Shown here one piece after another: positions 16,525 to 26,611 of a DNA stretch of 64,000 bases. The notes under the pieces were generated by a model that saw only the letters and a list, made by a program, of their open reading frames with translations, did no database searches and was not told the DNA's origin. The position numbers and the translations under genes were made by a program. The DNA comes from Caulobacter segnis. GTDB lineage: Bacteria > Pseudomonadota > Alphaproteobacteria > Caulobacterales > Caulobacteraceae. Numbering within the stretch: position 1 is the stretch's first letter; the number at the start of each line of letters is the position of its first letter. Location: positions 1-64,000 of the forward strand of contig NZ_QFQZ01000004.1 of NCBI RefSeq assembly GCF_003243465.1. The letters run 5' to 3'.

Positions 16525-16688
16525 GACTTGGTCGACTCCAACTCAGCCTGCAGGCGCTCGGCCTCGCGCCGCCAGCGGCGGGCCATGAGGAGGCTGCTGG
16601 CGATCATCCAGGCGAAGGCCAGGGCCGAGATCGCGAAGGCGGGCCACAGATAGATCGCGTACTTGCCCGCGTCGAAATCGAAGCTCAT
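16521..16688 (-). CDS. ccmD: Haem exporter protein CcmD
   Basis: A 55-residue single-helix protein: MSFDFDAGKYAIYLWPAF followed by a membrane segment and a basic-acidic helix RRWRREAERLQAELE. It is the usual small CcmD, which releases holo-CcmE from the CcmABC complex. It lies within a larger open frame, so the exact start is set by the ATG at 16688, which overlaps the ccmC stop by 4 bases. Its own stop overlaps the GTG start of ccmG. Confidence 0.9.
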   Translation of the reverse strand: MSFDFDAGKYAIYLWPAFAISALAFAWMIASSLLMARRWRREAERLQAELESTKS

Positions 16689-17428
16689 CGCGCGCCCTCC
16701 GCCAGCTTCAGCGACAGGCTGCGGGCCTTGCGCCGCCAGACCAGGGCGCGGATCCGCACCAGCCACAGGGCGCCGAAAGCGCCGAGATAGGCCAGGCCCA
16801 TCAGCACGGCCGGCCAGGCGTAGATCGCCGGCAGGCCGTCGCCCTTGGCGGCCATGAAGGTCGAGGATCCCTGGTGCAGTGTGTTCCACCACTCGACCGA
16901 GAACTTGACGATCGGCAGGTTGATCAGTCCGACCAGGGCGAGGATGGCGGCGGCACGGGCGGCCTTCTGCTCGTCTTCGAGCGCTCCACGCAGGGCCATG
17001 TAGCCGAGATAGAACAGCAGCAGCACCAGCACCGAGGTCAGGCGCGCGTCCCAAACCCACCAGGCGCCCCACATCGGCTTGCCCCACAGCGAGCCGGTGA
17101 TCAGCGCCAGCGCCGTGTAGACCGCGCCGATCGGGGCGCAGGCCTGGGCGGCGAGGTCGGCGAGGGCCTGGCGGAACACCAGGGCCAGAAAGCTGGCGAC
17201 GCCCAGGCACAGATAGATGAACAGCGACAGCGAGGCGGCCGGGATGTGGATGAACATCATCCGCACGGTGTCGCCCTGCTGGTAGTCCTCGGGGACCAGG
17301 AAGGTCATGACAAGGCCCGCGGCGGCGGCGATCGCGGACAGAACGCCCAGCAGCGGGGCGGCCCATCGCGAGAAGGCCATGAACCGCTCGGGGTTGGTCA
17401 GGAAATCGAACGTGTGGCGCGCGTCCAT
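16685..17428 (-). CDS. ccmC: Haem exporter/handling protein CcmC
   Basis: A 247-residue inner-membrane protein with six hydrophobic helices and the WWD signature WGAWWVWDARLTSVLVLLLFYLGY that binds haem for loading onto CcmE. Conserved histidines are FIHIPAA before the signature and WWNTLHQGSS after it. It is the first gene of the ccmC-ccmD-ccmG overlap chain. In many relatives ccmA and ccmB directly precede it; here they are 1.8 kb upstream with two foreign genes between. Confidence 0.95.
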   Translation of the reverse strand: MDARHTFDFLTNPERFMAFSRWAAPLLGVLSAIAAAAGLVMTFLVPEDYQQGDTVRMMFIHIPAASLSLFIYLCLGVASFLALVFRQALADLAAQACAPIGAVYTALALITGSLWGKPMWGAWWVWDARLTSVLVLLLFYLGYMALRGALEDEQKAARAAAILALVGLINLPIVKFSVEWWNTLHQGSSTFMAAKGDGLPAIYAWPAVLMGLAYLGAFGALWLVRIRALVWRRKARSLSLKLAEGAR

Positions 17429-17539
17429 GGATCACGCTCTAGAGCGGCCGGGCGGCGCGGGCAATGGCCGTATCGCTACGGATCAGGAGAAGAAGGGCGA
17501 CGCGTGCAGGCGCGCCGCCCTCCGGACGCAGGGTCGGGG

Positions 17540-18136
17540 TCAGCCGACCTTGCGCTGGATCACCATCGTCCGCGAGCCTTTGAACGGCGCGGGGCCGCGG
17601 GTCTCGAAACGACGGATGATCATGTGGTCGCCGCCGGCCTCCAGGTCCAGGGCGTCGAAGGCCTTCTGCTGGCTGGGCGACAGGGCGGTATAGAAGGCTC
17701 GCGTGGCGGCGGCGCGCTTCTGGATCGCCTCGGCGGCCTTGGTCATCTGGTCGAGGCGCTCCAGCGTGGTCGGCGGCTTGCGCTCGACCAGGCGCTCAGG
17801 ACCGCCTTTGCCGTCGGCCTCGTCCTTCCTGACCAGGATCTTGGGCGAGGTCGCTTCGACATAAGCCTTCAGGGCGCCGTCCTGGTCCGGCCGCAGCTGC
17901 AGGACGTCGCGCAGATGCTCGGCGCGCTTGACCGGATCGAGGCCGCGGCCGTGGTGCATGACCATCATGCCCGGACCCATGGCCATCATCGCGTCCATCG
18001 GCGGCGGAGGCGGGGCTGGCGGCGCGGGGGGAGCCGGCGGCGGGGGTGGCGCGGGGATCTGGGCCGAGGCCGCGCCGGCGGCCAGGGCGGTGACGGCGGC
18101 GCCCGCGAGCGCCAGGCGGAGAAGGCTTTTACGCAT
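17540..18136 (-). CDS. Periplasmic Spy/CpxP-like protein with proline-rich linker
   Basis: A 198-residue exported protein. Signal peptide MRKSLLRLALAGAAVTALAAGAASA-Q, then a short run of Pro and Ala (about residues 26-47), a Met/His-rich stretch (MDAMMAMGPGMMVMHHG), and helical text with LSPSQQKAFDAL near the C-terminus, similar to the LTXXQ motif of Spy/CpxP-type chaperones and metal-resistance proteins. The Met/His cluster could bind copper. The start is at 18136 because AGGAG lies 8 bases before it; an upstream ATG (18178) would bury the signal. It lies between ccmC and the rest of the ccm genes. Confidence 0.72.
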   Translation of the reverse strand: MRKSLLRLALAGAAVTALAAGAASAQIPAPPPPPAPPAPPAPPPPPMDAMMAMGPGMMVMHHGRGLDPVKRAEHLRDVLQLRPDQDGALKAYVEATSPKILVRKDEADGKGGPERLVERKPPTTLERLDQMTKAAEAIQKRAAATRAFYTALSPSQQKAFDALDLEAGGDHMIIRRFETRGPAPFKGSRTMVIQRKVG

Positions 18137-18373
18137 GGTGTGAGCTCCTGTCAGTTGAACTGCCAGAAGCTTGGCCACCGCGATGTGGCGCGAAAATGTC
18201 AGCTTAGATGAACAATTCTACAGACTTGACGCGCGGTTGAGACAGCCGGGTTTGCAGATCCGCTCGCCGGCGCTATCACCACTGACATTTCCGGGACATA
18301 GCGACGCTACACGTCGATACGAGGCCGGCCGAGCGGCCCGCCCGCCCCCGCTCATCTTCCGCGCGGAGTCCGC

Positions 18374-19267
18374 ATGAAGTCGATCGCGTTCATGGCCTTG
18401 GCCCTGGCTGGCGTCTGCTGGGGGCTCGGCTTTCCCACCGGCAAGCTGATCCTGACCGAGGCGCAGGCCGCCCACATGGTGCTGCTGCGGTTCGTGGTCG
18501 CCGCCTTGGCCGCCGCGCCGTTCGCGCTGCGCAAGCCCGAGGTGCGGGCGCTGTTCCGCTCGCCGGTCGTGCTGGCCTCGGGCGTGATCTACGGCGTGGC
18601 GTTCCTGGTCCAGTTCGAGGGCCTGGCCCATGTCAGCGTCACGGTCGCGGCCCTGCTGGTCGGGGCCATGCCGGCGCTGATCGCGGTCAGCGCCCGGGTG
18701 CTGGGCGAGAGGGTTTCGCGGCTGTCCTGGGCCGGCGTGGCGGCGGCGACCCTGGGCGCGGCCCTGATCGCGGGCAAGCCGGACGGCGCCAGCTCGCCTT
18801 GGGGCGTCGCGCTGTCGATCGCCTCGCTGTTCCTGTTCCTGGCCTGGCTGTTGACCCTGCGCCGGGCGCCGCCCGCGCCGAACGCCATGGCGATCCCGGC
18901 GGTGTCGATCATCATCGCCGCGGTCACCATCCTGCCGATCGCCTTCGTGATGCACGGCGCGCCGAGGCTCGACTTGAGCGCACCGGTCTGGGCCGCCGTC
19001 CTCGCCCAGGGCGTGCTGGCGACCCTGCTCGCCACCGCCGCCTGGCAGTTCGGATCGGCGCGGGTCGGGGCCGCGAGCGCCGGGGTGTTCATCAATATCG
19101 AGCCGCTGATGGGCGCAGCCTGCGGCGTGCTGCTGTTCGGCGACCACCTGACCTTGCCGCTGCTGGCGGGCGGCGCGCTGATCATCGGCGGGAGTCTCGC
19201 GGTGGTGCTGGGCGAGCGGAGCGCCGCGCCGGGCGAGCTGCAGGCGACCGTCGCCCCGACCCCCTAG
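18374..19267 (+). CDS. EamA/DMT superfamily transporter
   Basis: A 297-residue inner-membrane protein with ten hydrophobic helices arranged as two EamA halves: KSIAFMALALAGVCWGLGFPTGKLIL starts the first, and the second ends with FINIEPLMGAACGVLLFGDHLTLPLLAGGALIIGGSLAVVLGE, the usual signature before helix 10. It probably exports a small metabolite or amino acid; the substrate is unknown. It runs against the ccm genes on the opposite strand; its TAG stop overlaps the ccmB stop in a shared CTAG (19264-19267). Confidence 0.9.
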   Translation: MKSIAFMALALAGVCWGLGFPTGKLILTEAQAAHMVLLRFVVAALAAAPFALRKPEVRALFRSPVVLASGVIYGVAFLVQFEGLAHVSVTVAALLVGAMPALIAVSARVLGERVSRLSWAGVAAATLGAALIAGKPDGASSPWGVALSIASLFLFLAWLLTLRRAPPAPNAMAIPAVSIIIAAVTILPIAFVMHGAPRLDLSAPVWAAVLAQGVLATLLATAAWQFGSARVGAASAGVFINIEPLMGAACGVLLFGDHLTLPLLAGGALIIGGSLAVVLGERSAAPGELQATVAPTP

Positions 19268-19929
19268 TCGAGGGCGTTCCGGCAGGCCGCGCCCATGGCC
19301 AGCGGCGAAAGGGCGACCGCCCCGACGCAATAGGCCAGCATCAGCAGCAGGCCGCCGGTCCAGGGCAGGCCGGCCGAATAGCCGTCCAGCGCCCCGGCGC
19401 CGAAGATCACCGGCGGGGCGAACAGCGGCAGCACGATGACAGCGACCAGCAGGCCGCCGCGCTTGCCGCCCAGCGCCAGGGCCGCGCCCAGCCCGCCGAG
19501 GAAGGCGAAGGCCAGACCCCCGACCAGGGCGCACAGCATCAGCAGCGGCATGACCTTCAGGTCCGCGCCCAGCATCAGCGCCGCTACCGGCGCGGCGAGG
19601 GCCAGGGGCGCGCCGGTCGCCAGCCACTGGGCAAGGCACTTGGCCACCGCGACGGCCTCCAGCGGCGCGGGGCCCAGCGCCAGCAGGTCCAGGGTCCCGT
19701 CCTCGTAGTCGCGCTCGAACAGGCGCTCCAGCGAGAGCAGCGCCGCCAGGGCGAGGGCCAGCCAGGCGACGCCCGGCGCGATCGCGGCCAGGCGCTCGGG
19801 CGCGCGGCCCGACGCCATGGGCAGCAGCACCACGACGCAGGCGTAGAAGGTCAGGGCCAGCAGCGGCCCGCCGCCATTGCCCCAGGCCAGGGAGAGCTCC
19901 CGGCGGAGAAGGACGCCGAACGCCTTCAT
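19264..19929 (-). CDS. ccmB: Haem exporter membrane subunit CcmB
   Basis: A 221-residue six-helix membrane protein with the CcmB signature LSLERLFERDYEDGTLDLLALGPAPLEAVAVAKCLAQWL and the conserved aspartate in RDYEDG. It forms the membrane part of the CcmAB ATPase that frees holo-CcmE in cytochrome c maturation. The start overlaps the ccmA stop by 4 bases (ATGA). Downstream is not ccmC but the convergent EamA gene. Confidence 0.95.
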   Translation of the reverse strand: MKAFGVLLRRELSLAWGNGGGPLLALTFYACVVVLLPMASGRAPERLAAIAPGVAWLALALAALLSLERLFERDYEDGTLDLLALGPAPLEAVAVAKCLAQWLATGAPLALAAPVAALMLGADLKVMPLLMLCALVGGLAFAFLGGLGAALALGGKRGGLLVAVIVLPLFAPPVIFGAGALDGYSAGLPWTGGLLLMLAYCVGAVALSPLAMGAACRNALD

Positions 19930-20540
19930 TGGCCAATCTCCACGGACCGCGTGGGGATCGGCAGCGGATCGTGCACCGAGGCCAGGATCATGCCGCCGCC
20001 GGCCAGATGCTCGCTCATCACCTCGCCGAACGCGGCGCGCTGTCCCGCGTCCAGGGGGGCCATCGGCTCATCCAGCAGCCACAGCGCCCGCGGGCTGGCG
20101 GCGAGGCGCGCCAGCGCCAGGCGTCGACGCTGGCCAGCGGACAGGCGGCGAACCTCCAGGTCCAGCAGGCGCACCAGGTCGAAGCGCTTGGCGGCCGCGC
20201 GGGCGCTCTCCTCGGTCCCGCCGGTCCACAGGGTCTGGAAGCGCAGCTCTTCCCAGGCCGTTCGGTTGGACTTGAGCCCGTCCTGGTGGCCCAGCAGGTG
20301 CAGCTGCTCGGCCCGCGCCGCGTCGGCCTCCAGCGGTCCGGTGTCGCCCTCGAAGGTGATCTTCCCCTCGGCGGGGCGCAGCAGGCCGGCGACCGCGCGC
20401 AGCAGGCTGGTCTTGCCTGCGCCATTTCGTCCCACCAAGACGGCCGCTTCGCCGGAAGACAGTCTGAGGTCAAGGTTCGAGAACAGACGGCGCTCGCCCC
20501 TGGTAATCGCCAAATCCTTTATGAGAACAACTCTCAACAC
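19926..20540 (-). CDS. ccmA: Haem exporter ATP-binding subunit CcmA
   Basis: A 204-residue ABC ATPase: Walker A GRNGAGKTSLLRAVAGLLRP, LLGHQDGLK near the Q-loop, signature LSAGQRRRLALARL, and Walker B LWLLDEPMAPLD. The LGHQDGLK and LDEP text fit CcmA of cytochrome c maturation, in keeping with ccmB following it. The start is GTG 20540. It is divergent from acnA, with about 180 bases between. Confidence 0.95.
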   Translation of the reverse strand: MLRVVLIKDLAITRGERRLFSNLDLRLSSGEAAVLVGRNGAGKTSLLRAVAGLLRPAEGKITFEGDTGPLEADAARAEQLHLLGHQDGLKSNRTAWEELRFQTLWTGGTEESARAAAKRFDLVRLLDLEVRRLSAGQRRRLALARLAASPRALWLLDEPMAPLDAGQRAAFGEVMSEHLAGGGMILASVHDPLPIPTRSVEIGQ

Positions 20541-20723
20541 GCCAAGACCCCGCGCGCGACATGGACGTTAGGCCAACGCAGCGCTAAGAAGCGCGCGGTC
20601 GTCCCCCTCCAGTCGGTTTGGGTGGTACGCGGCGCGGAGGCGGAACCTGTGTGTCCCTTCCGATCAGCGCGTGATCCCGGGAGTGGTTTTCGGGCGGCCG
20701 TGGACAGAGAAGGATCCTCAGAA

Positions 20724-23411
<2,688 letters not shown>

Positions 23412-23437
23412 GCGCGAGCCTCCGGGCTTGAAACGAG

Positions 23438-23470
23438 ACGGCCGGCTCCTCGCGGGGCCGGCCGTTTTCG
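23438..23470 (+). terminator. Rho-independent terminator after acnA
   Basis: A perfect 9-base stem, ACGGCCGGC (23438-23446) with GCCGGCCGT (23457-23465), closes a 10-base loop and is followed by TTTTCGTT. It lies 27 bases after the acnA stop. Confidence 0.88.
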
Positions 23471-23580
23471 TTCGATCCCCGGCTGACAACGATGTCTTCC
23501 CCGTTTCTCCCCATGGACCGCTGCTATTCACGGCCTCGTGAACGGCGATCCTGGGCGTTCTTGGCTTAAGTGACCCGCAA

Positions 23581-24312
23581 ATGCGTAAGGCCGCCCTCTC
23601 CCTGTTCTGCCTGACCCTGTCCGGCGTCGCGTCGTCCCTGGCGTGGGCTCCGGCCGCCTGGGCGGGCAAGCCGCCCGTGGTGGTCGAGCTGTTCACCGCC
23701 CAGGGCTGCTCGTCCTGCGGCAAGGCCAACCAGCTGGCCGCCGAACTGTCACAGCGCGACGGCGTCCTGGCCCTGACCTATTCGGTCGACTACTGGGACT
23801 ATCTGGGCTGGAAGGACACCTTCGCCAAGCCGGACTTCGCCGAGCGCCAGCGCGCCTACGCCAAGAAGTTCGCCCTGCGCGACGTGCCCACCCCGCAGAT
23901 CGTGGTGGCCGGCCGCGTCCAGGCCTCCGGGACCAAGGCCGAGGCGGTCGAGGACCTAGTCAAGTCGGCGGCCAAGGCCCCGCTCAATCCGCCGGACATG
24001 GAATTCGTCGGCAAGACCCGGGTCGCCGTCGGCTCGGGCCCGGCGCCGCGCGGCGGCGGCGAGGTCTGGCTGGTGCGCTACGACCCGCGCGAGCAGGACA
24101 TCGCCGTCAAGCGCGGCGACAACAAGGGCCAGACCCTGATCCACCGCAATGTGGTGCGCGAGCTGGTGCGCCTGGGCCCCTGGGCGGGCAAGCCCAAGCT
24201 CTACCGCCTGCCCGCGGCCGCCGACGCCGACCTCGTCACGGTGGTGCTGCTGCAGGGCGCCAAGGGCGGCCGCATCCTGGGCGTTCTGCAGGCGCCCGCC
24301 GCCGAGCACTGA
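23581..24312 (+). CDS. DUF1223 family secreted thioredoxin-like protein
   Basis: A 243-residue exported protein (signal peptide MRKAALSLFCLTLSGVASSLAWAPAAWA-G) of the DUF1223 family. The family marker VVVELFTAQGCSSCGKANQLAAELS carries a CSSC pair like a thioredoxin active site; YSVDYWDYLGWKDTFAKP and the later VPTPQIVVAGR with cis-proline also fit. A periplasmic redox or metal-handling role is plausible but unproven. There is no clear ribosome-binding site before the ATG. The gene ends 41 bases before the bidirectional hairpin at 24353-24395. Confidence 0.85.
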   Translation: MRKAALSLFCLTLSGVASSLAWAPAAWAGKPPVVVELFTAQGCSSCGKANQLAAELSQRDGVLALTYSVDYWDYLGWKDTFAKPDFAERQRAYAKKFALRDVPTPQIVVAGRVQASGTKAEAVEDLVKSAAKAPLNPPDMEFVGKTRVAVGSGPAPRGGGEVWLVRYDPREQDIAVKRGDNKGQTLIHRNVVRELVRLGPWAGKPKLYRLPAAADADLVTVVLLQGAKGGRILGVLQAPAAEH

Positions 24313-24352
24313 GCCCAGGGGCTCAGGCGAACTCGCAGGCTTCCAGACAAGG

Positions 24353-24395
24353 AAAAACCCGCGCGGCTGGAGGGGGAGTGGCCGCGCGGGTTCCT
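24353..24395. terminator. Bidirectional terminator hairpin, C-rich loop on the minus strand
   Basis: Arms 24358-24367 and 24381-24390 pair perfectly over 10 bases. On the minus strand five T follow, a good intrinsic terminator. On the plus strand the hairpin is followed by TTCCTTT and lies 41 bases after the DUF1223 gene, which it may also terminate. Confidence 0.8.
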
Positions 24396-24545
24396 TTAAG
24401 CGTCGCCGAAGTCTGTGGACCGGAGGGGCTGGGGGACTGGACAGGACCCCGATCCGTCTTCGTCGACACTGTTCTTATCGACCCGCAACCCGGCGAGGAC
24501 GGGACCAAACCAAGGTCCTTTGGCGCCGTCCCGTGGCCATGGCGG
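24353..24545 (-). ncRNA. Candidate small RNA, unit 1 of a tandem pair (minus strand)
   Basis: Read on the minus strand this unit has, in order: a CCATGG-CACGG start region, a GGACC/GGTCC hairpin (24502-24518), GGGTCGATAAG (24474-24484), a C-rich stretch (complement of 24422-24440, containing CCCCCAGCCCCTCC), and a terminator: a 10-base stem CCCGCGCGGC/GCCGCGCGGG (24358-24367 with 24381-24390), a loop reading ACTCCCCCTCC, and TTTTT. All blocks recur in the same order in unit 2, 234-257 bases away. No open frame is shared between the two copies. The 5' end is a guess, since no promoter is recognisable. C-rich loops resemble anti-Shine-Dalgarno sRNAs of other alphaproteobacteria (for example Caulobacter GsrN, Rhodobacter CcsR). 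That similarity is inference. Confidence 0.5.
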
Positions 24546-24586
24546 GGCAAGTATCTCGACCCTGTTACACACTGCGCGGCGCGCGC

Positions 24587-24620
24587 AAAAAGCCCGCGCG
24601 GGAGGGGGATCCGCGCGGGC
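24587..24620 (-). terminator. Rho-independent terminator of unit 2
   Basis: A 10-base perfect stem (24592-24601 with 24611-24620), a 9-base loop, and five T on the minus strand (24587-24591). Confidence 0.78.
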
Positions 24621-24802
24621 TCATGGGGGAGGGGATATTTCAAGTTTGTCGGCTGACCGGCCCGCGATCGGGGGGCTGGGGGGGCTGTTCAGGATCCTGA
24701 CCGCAGGGTCTCCGATCAGCCGACACTCACCTTATCGACCCCCAAACAGGCGGGCGAAGGACCGAAATAAGGTCCTTTCGGGGCGCGCCGTGTCCATGGC
24801 GT
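24587..24802 (-). ncRNA. Candidate small RNA, unit 2 of a tandem pair (minus strand)
   Basis: A second, diverged copy of the unit at 24353-24545. Shared landmarks are CCATGGC (24794-24800, against 24537-24543), the AAGGACC/GGTCCTT hairpin (24757-24777), CTTATCGACCC on the plus strand (24731-24741, against 24474-24484), the G-rich tract on the plus strand (24670-24687) and the closing stem GCCCGCGCGG/CCGCGCGGGC (24592-24601 with 24611-24620) with a loop reading ATCCCCCTC on the minus strand and five T. The pairing is kept while sequence has changed, as for a structured RNA. It lies upstream of unit 1 on the minus strand and divergent from the DUF2794 gene. Confidence 0.5.
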
Positions 24803-24817
24803 GTCATTTCGCCAAAG

Positions 24818-24835
24818 CGTGTCCTGTCTGACACG
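24818..24835. promoter_or_regulatory. Inverted repeat upstream of the DUF2794 gene and RNA unit 2
   Basis: CGTGTC and GACACG flank a 6-base centre. The 18-base palindrome lies between the 5' side of RNA unit 2 (minus) and the DUF2794 gene (plus), where an operator could serve both. Half of it (GTGTCA) recurs at 24801-24806. Confidence 0.35.
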
Positions 24836-24875
24836 ACGCTGTTCCATTCGGCGGTTTTCGGACTAGATTCGCCGC

Positions 24876-25208
24876 ATGGCCCTGGAGTCCCAGCCCACCC
24901 CCGTCGGCGGCGTCGTCTTCTTCGAGCGGCGAGAGCTCGACCAGCTGATGCGCCTCTATGGCCGCATGGTCGCGGCGGGCGAGTGGCGCGACTATGGGAT
25001 CGCCGGCCTTTCCGATCGAGCCGTCTTCTCTATCTTCCGCCACGCGGCCGAGGCGCCGCTCTATCGGGTCGAGAAGCATCCCGCCCTGGCTCGTAAGCAG
25101 GGGGCCTGGGCGGTGTTCGGCCAGGGCGGCCAGATTCTCAAGCGCGGCCACGAGCTGGCCCAGGTGCTGCGGGTGTTCGAGAAGGGCAAGTTCTCGGTCG
25201 TCGACTGA
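24876..25208 (+). CDS. DUF2794 family protein
   Basis: A 110-residue cytoplasmic protein of the alphaproteobacterial DUF2794 family: FFERRELDQLMRLYGRMVAAGEWRDYGI, DRAVFSIFRHA, PLYRVEKHPALARKQGAWAVFG and LKRGHELAQVLRVF. These patterns are close to the family consensus over the full length. Function is unknown. A short AT-containing stretch (CTAGATTC, containing a GANTC methylation site) ends 7 bases before the ATG and might be a -10 element with a very short leader. Confidence 0.9.
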   Translation: MALESQPTPVGGVVFFERRELDQLMRLYGRMVAAGEWRDYGIAGLSDRAVFSIFRHAAEAPLYRVEKHPALARKQGAWAVFGQGGQILKRGHELAQVLRVFEKGKFSVVD

Positions 25209-25218
25209 GGCCTTCAGG

Positions 25219-25575
25219 TCAGAACGAAAAGCCCAGCTTGGCGCCGACGAAGCGGCCGTCGTTGTCGTAGCCGCGCGCCGTGCCGACGCCGCTGGTGTCC
25301 GCGCTGGGCTGGATGCCGCACAACACCCCGACGCCGCCCGACACGCCACCTTCCCGACGCTCGATGGCTGTGCGCGCGACGCCTCTTGGCAGGGGCGCCG
25401 GCGCGTGGGCGTAGCGCAGCTCGATCGGCCCCACCGGCTTCAGGTTCAGGGGCGCGGCGAGATTGGGCGTCCTGGCGAAGCTCGAGGCGACCGGCGGATA
25501 GGCCGGAGCCGGAGCTTGCGCGTGAGCGAGGCCGGCGGTCGCCAGGGCGGCGGTGAGGGCGAGGGTCCGGATCAT
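25219..25575 (-). CDS. Small secreted hypothetical protein
   Basis: A 118-residue exported protein with signal peptide MIRTLALTAALATAGLAHA-Q. The mature part is Pro/Ala-rich at first, then a stretch with two basic segments, and ends DGRFVGAKLGFSF, a C-terminal pattern with a final phenylalanine as seen in outer-membrane proteins. One cysteine is present in VGVLCGIQPS. I do not recognise the family. The frame is open upstream to 25617, but the start at 25575 gives a proper signal. It is convergent with the DUF2794 gene, 10 bases away. Confidence 0.65.
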   Translation of the reverse strand: MIRTLALTAALATAGLAHAQAPAPAYPPVASSFARTPNLAAPLNLKPVGPIELRYAHAPAPLPRGVARTAIERREGGVSGGVGVLCGIQPSADTSGVGTARGYDNDGRFVGAKLGFSF

Positions 25576-25618
25576 CGTCGTCTCCATCACCGACAATGTG
25601 GGGTCGATTTCGTCCAAG

Positions 25619-25648
25619 AAAAAGCCCCGGCGGTCTCCCGCCGGGGCT
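25619..25648 (-). terminator. Rho-independent terminator after the BI-1 gene
   Basis: An 11-base perfect stem, AGCCCCGGCGG (25623-25633) with CCGCCGGGGCT (25638-25648), a TCTC loop, and five T in minus-strand sense. It lies 27 bases after the stop of the BI-1 family gene. Confidence 0.9.
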
Positions 25649-25675
25649 CGTCTGGTCCGGTTCCGGACGCCGCGG

Positions 25676-26428
25676 TTAGCGGCGGTTGCCCATGATGCTG
25701 AGCAGGAATTGGAACAGGTTGATGAAGTGCAGATAGAGGCTCAGCGCGCCATAGTTGGTGGCCACGGCCATCGACTGCTGGTCGCCGCCCAGCTGGTAGT
25801 AGGTCATCTTCAGGTTCTGGGTGTCGTAGGCGATCAGGCCCGCGAAGATGAACACGCCCAGGATGCTGATGATGAAGCCCAGGCCCGGCATCGGGAAGAA
25901 CATCTGCACCAGCGAGGCCAGCAGCAGGCCGATCAGGCCCATGATCAGGAAGCTGCCGAAGCCGGTCAGGTCCTTCTTGGTGGTGTAGCCGAACAGGCTG
26001 AGGCCGCCGAACGCGATGGCGGTGATCAGGAAGGTCGCGGCGACCGAGGCGCCGGTATAGGCCAGCAGCCAGACGCCCAGGCCCGCGCCCATCGAGGCCA
26101 CCAGCGCCCAGTAGAGGATGCCGGACGAGCGGGCGGTCGGGTTACGCATGGCGAACATGGCCACCAGCATCATGACCAGCGGGGCGAAGCGGATGATGGT
26201 GCCCAGCATCGTGAAGCCGGCCAGGCGGCCGTCGGGGGTCAGCACGTACAGCAGGCTGGCCACCGGCTGATAGGCGCTGGTCAGGAAGGCCAGGCCAGCC
26301 GACAGCAGGAGGCCCAGCGCCACCTTGTTGTAGACGCCGAGCATGAAACTACGCAGGCCGGCGTCAACCGACATGTCGGCGCGATCCGCCGGGATCGAGC
26401 GCGCGTAGCCGCGGTTGAAGTCGTTCAT
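25676..26428 (-). CDS. Bax inhibitor-1 / YccA family membrane protein
   Basis: A 250-residue inner-membrane protein with seven hydrophobic helices, of the BI-1/YccA/YbhL family. Typical features are an N-terminal DAGLRSFMLGVYNKVALGLLLSAGLAF, a central ITAIAFGGLSLFGYTTKKDLTGFGSFLIMGLIGLL, and FIFAGLIAYDTQNLK with the conserved aspartate, then a C-terminal YLHFINLFQFLL. Bacterial members may leak calcium or regulate the FtsH protease. The start at 26428 (MNDFNRGYAR) is preferred over 26473 because the longer version adds unlike residues. Confidence 0.92.
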   Translation of the reverse strand: MNDFNRGYARSIPADRADMSVDAGLRSFMLGVYNKVALGLLLSAGLAFLTSAYQPVASLLYVLTPDGRLAGFTMLGTIIRFAPLVMMLVAMFAMRNPTARSSGILYWALVASMGAGLGVWLLAYTGASVAATFLITAIAFGGLSLFGYTTKKDLTGFGSFLIMGLIGLLLASLVQMFFPMPGLGFIISILGVFIFAGLIAYDTQNLKMTYYQLGGDQQSMAVATNYGALSLYLHFINLFQFLLSIMGNRR

Positions 26429-26611
26429 CGAATTGAGCCCTTGAGCTAGGCGTCCACGATGGACGCCTGCCAAATATCGGGTGTCCTACGGCCCGGCGCA
26501 ATCCCCGTTCGAAAAGTATACATGGTATGCCGCCGGCGGCCGCCTCGACGCTTTCCAAGCCGCCGCCGGACCCCTTAAGAACAAGGCGAACAACAAGAAC
26601 GAGGGACGCCG

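Noticed and set aside
24323..24831. Short open frames on both strands inside the tandem noncoding repeat
   Set aside because: No frame is kept between the two repeat copies, no ribosome sites are present, and they run through the hairpins.
24821..24880. GGAAC sequence on the minus strand as a SigT-type promoter for the candidate small RNAs
   Set aside because: No CGTT box is found at the required distance of 16-17 bases.
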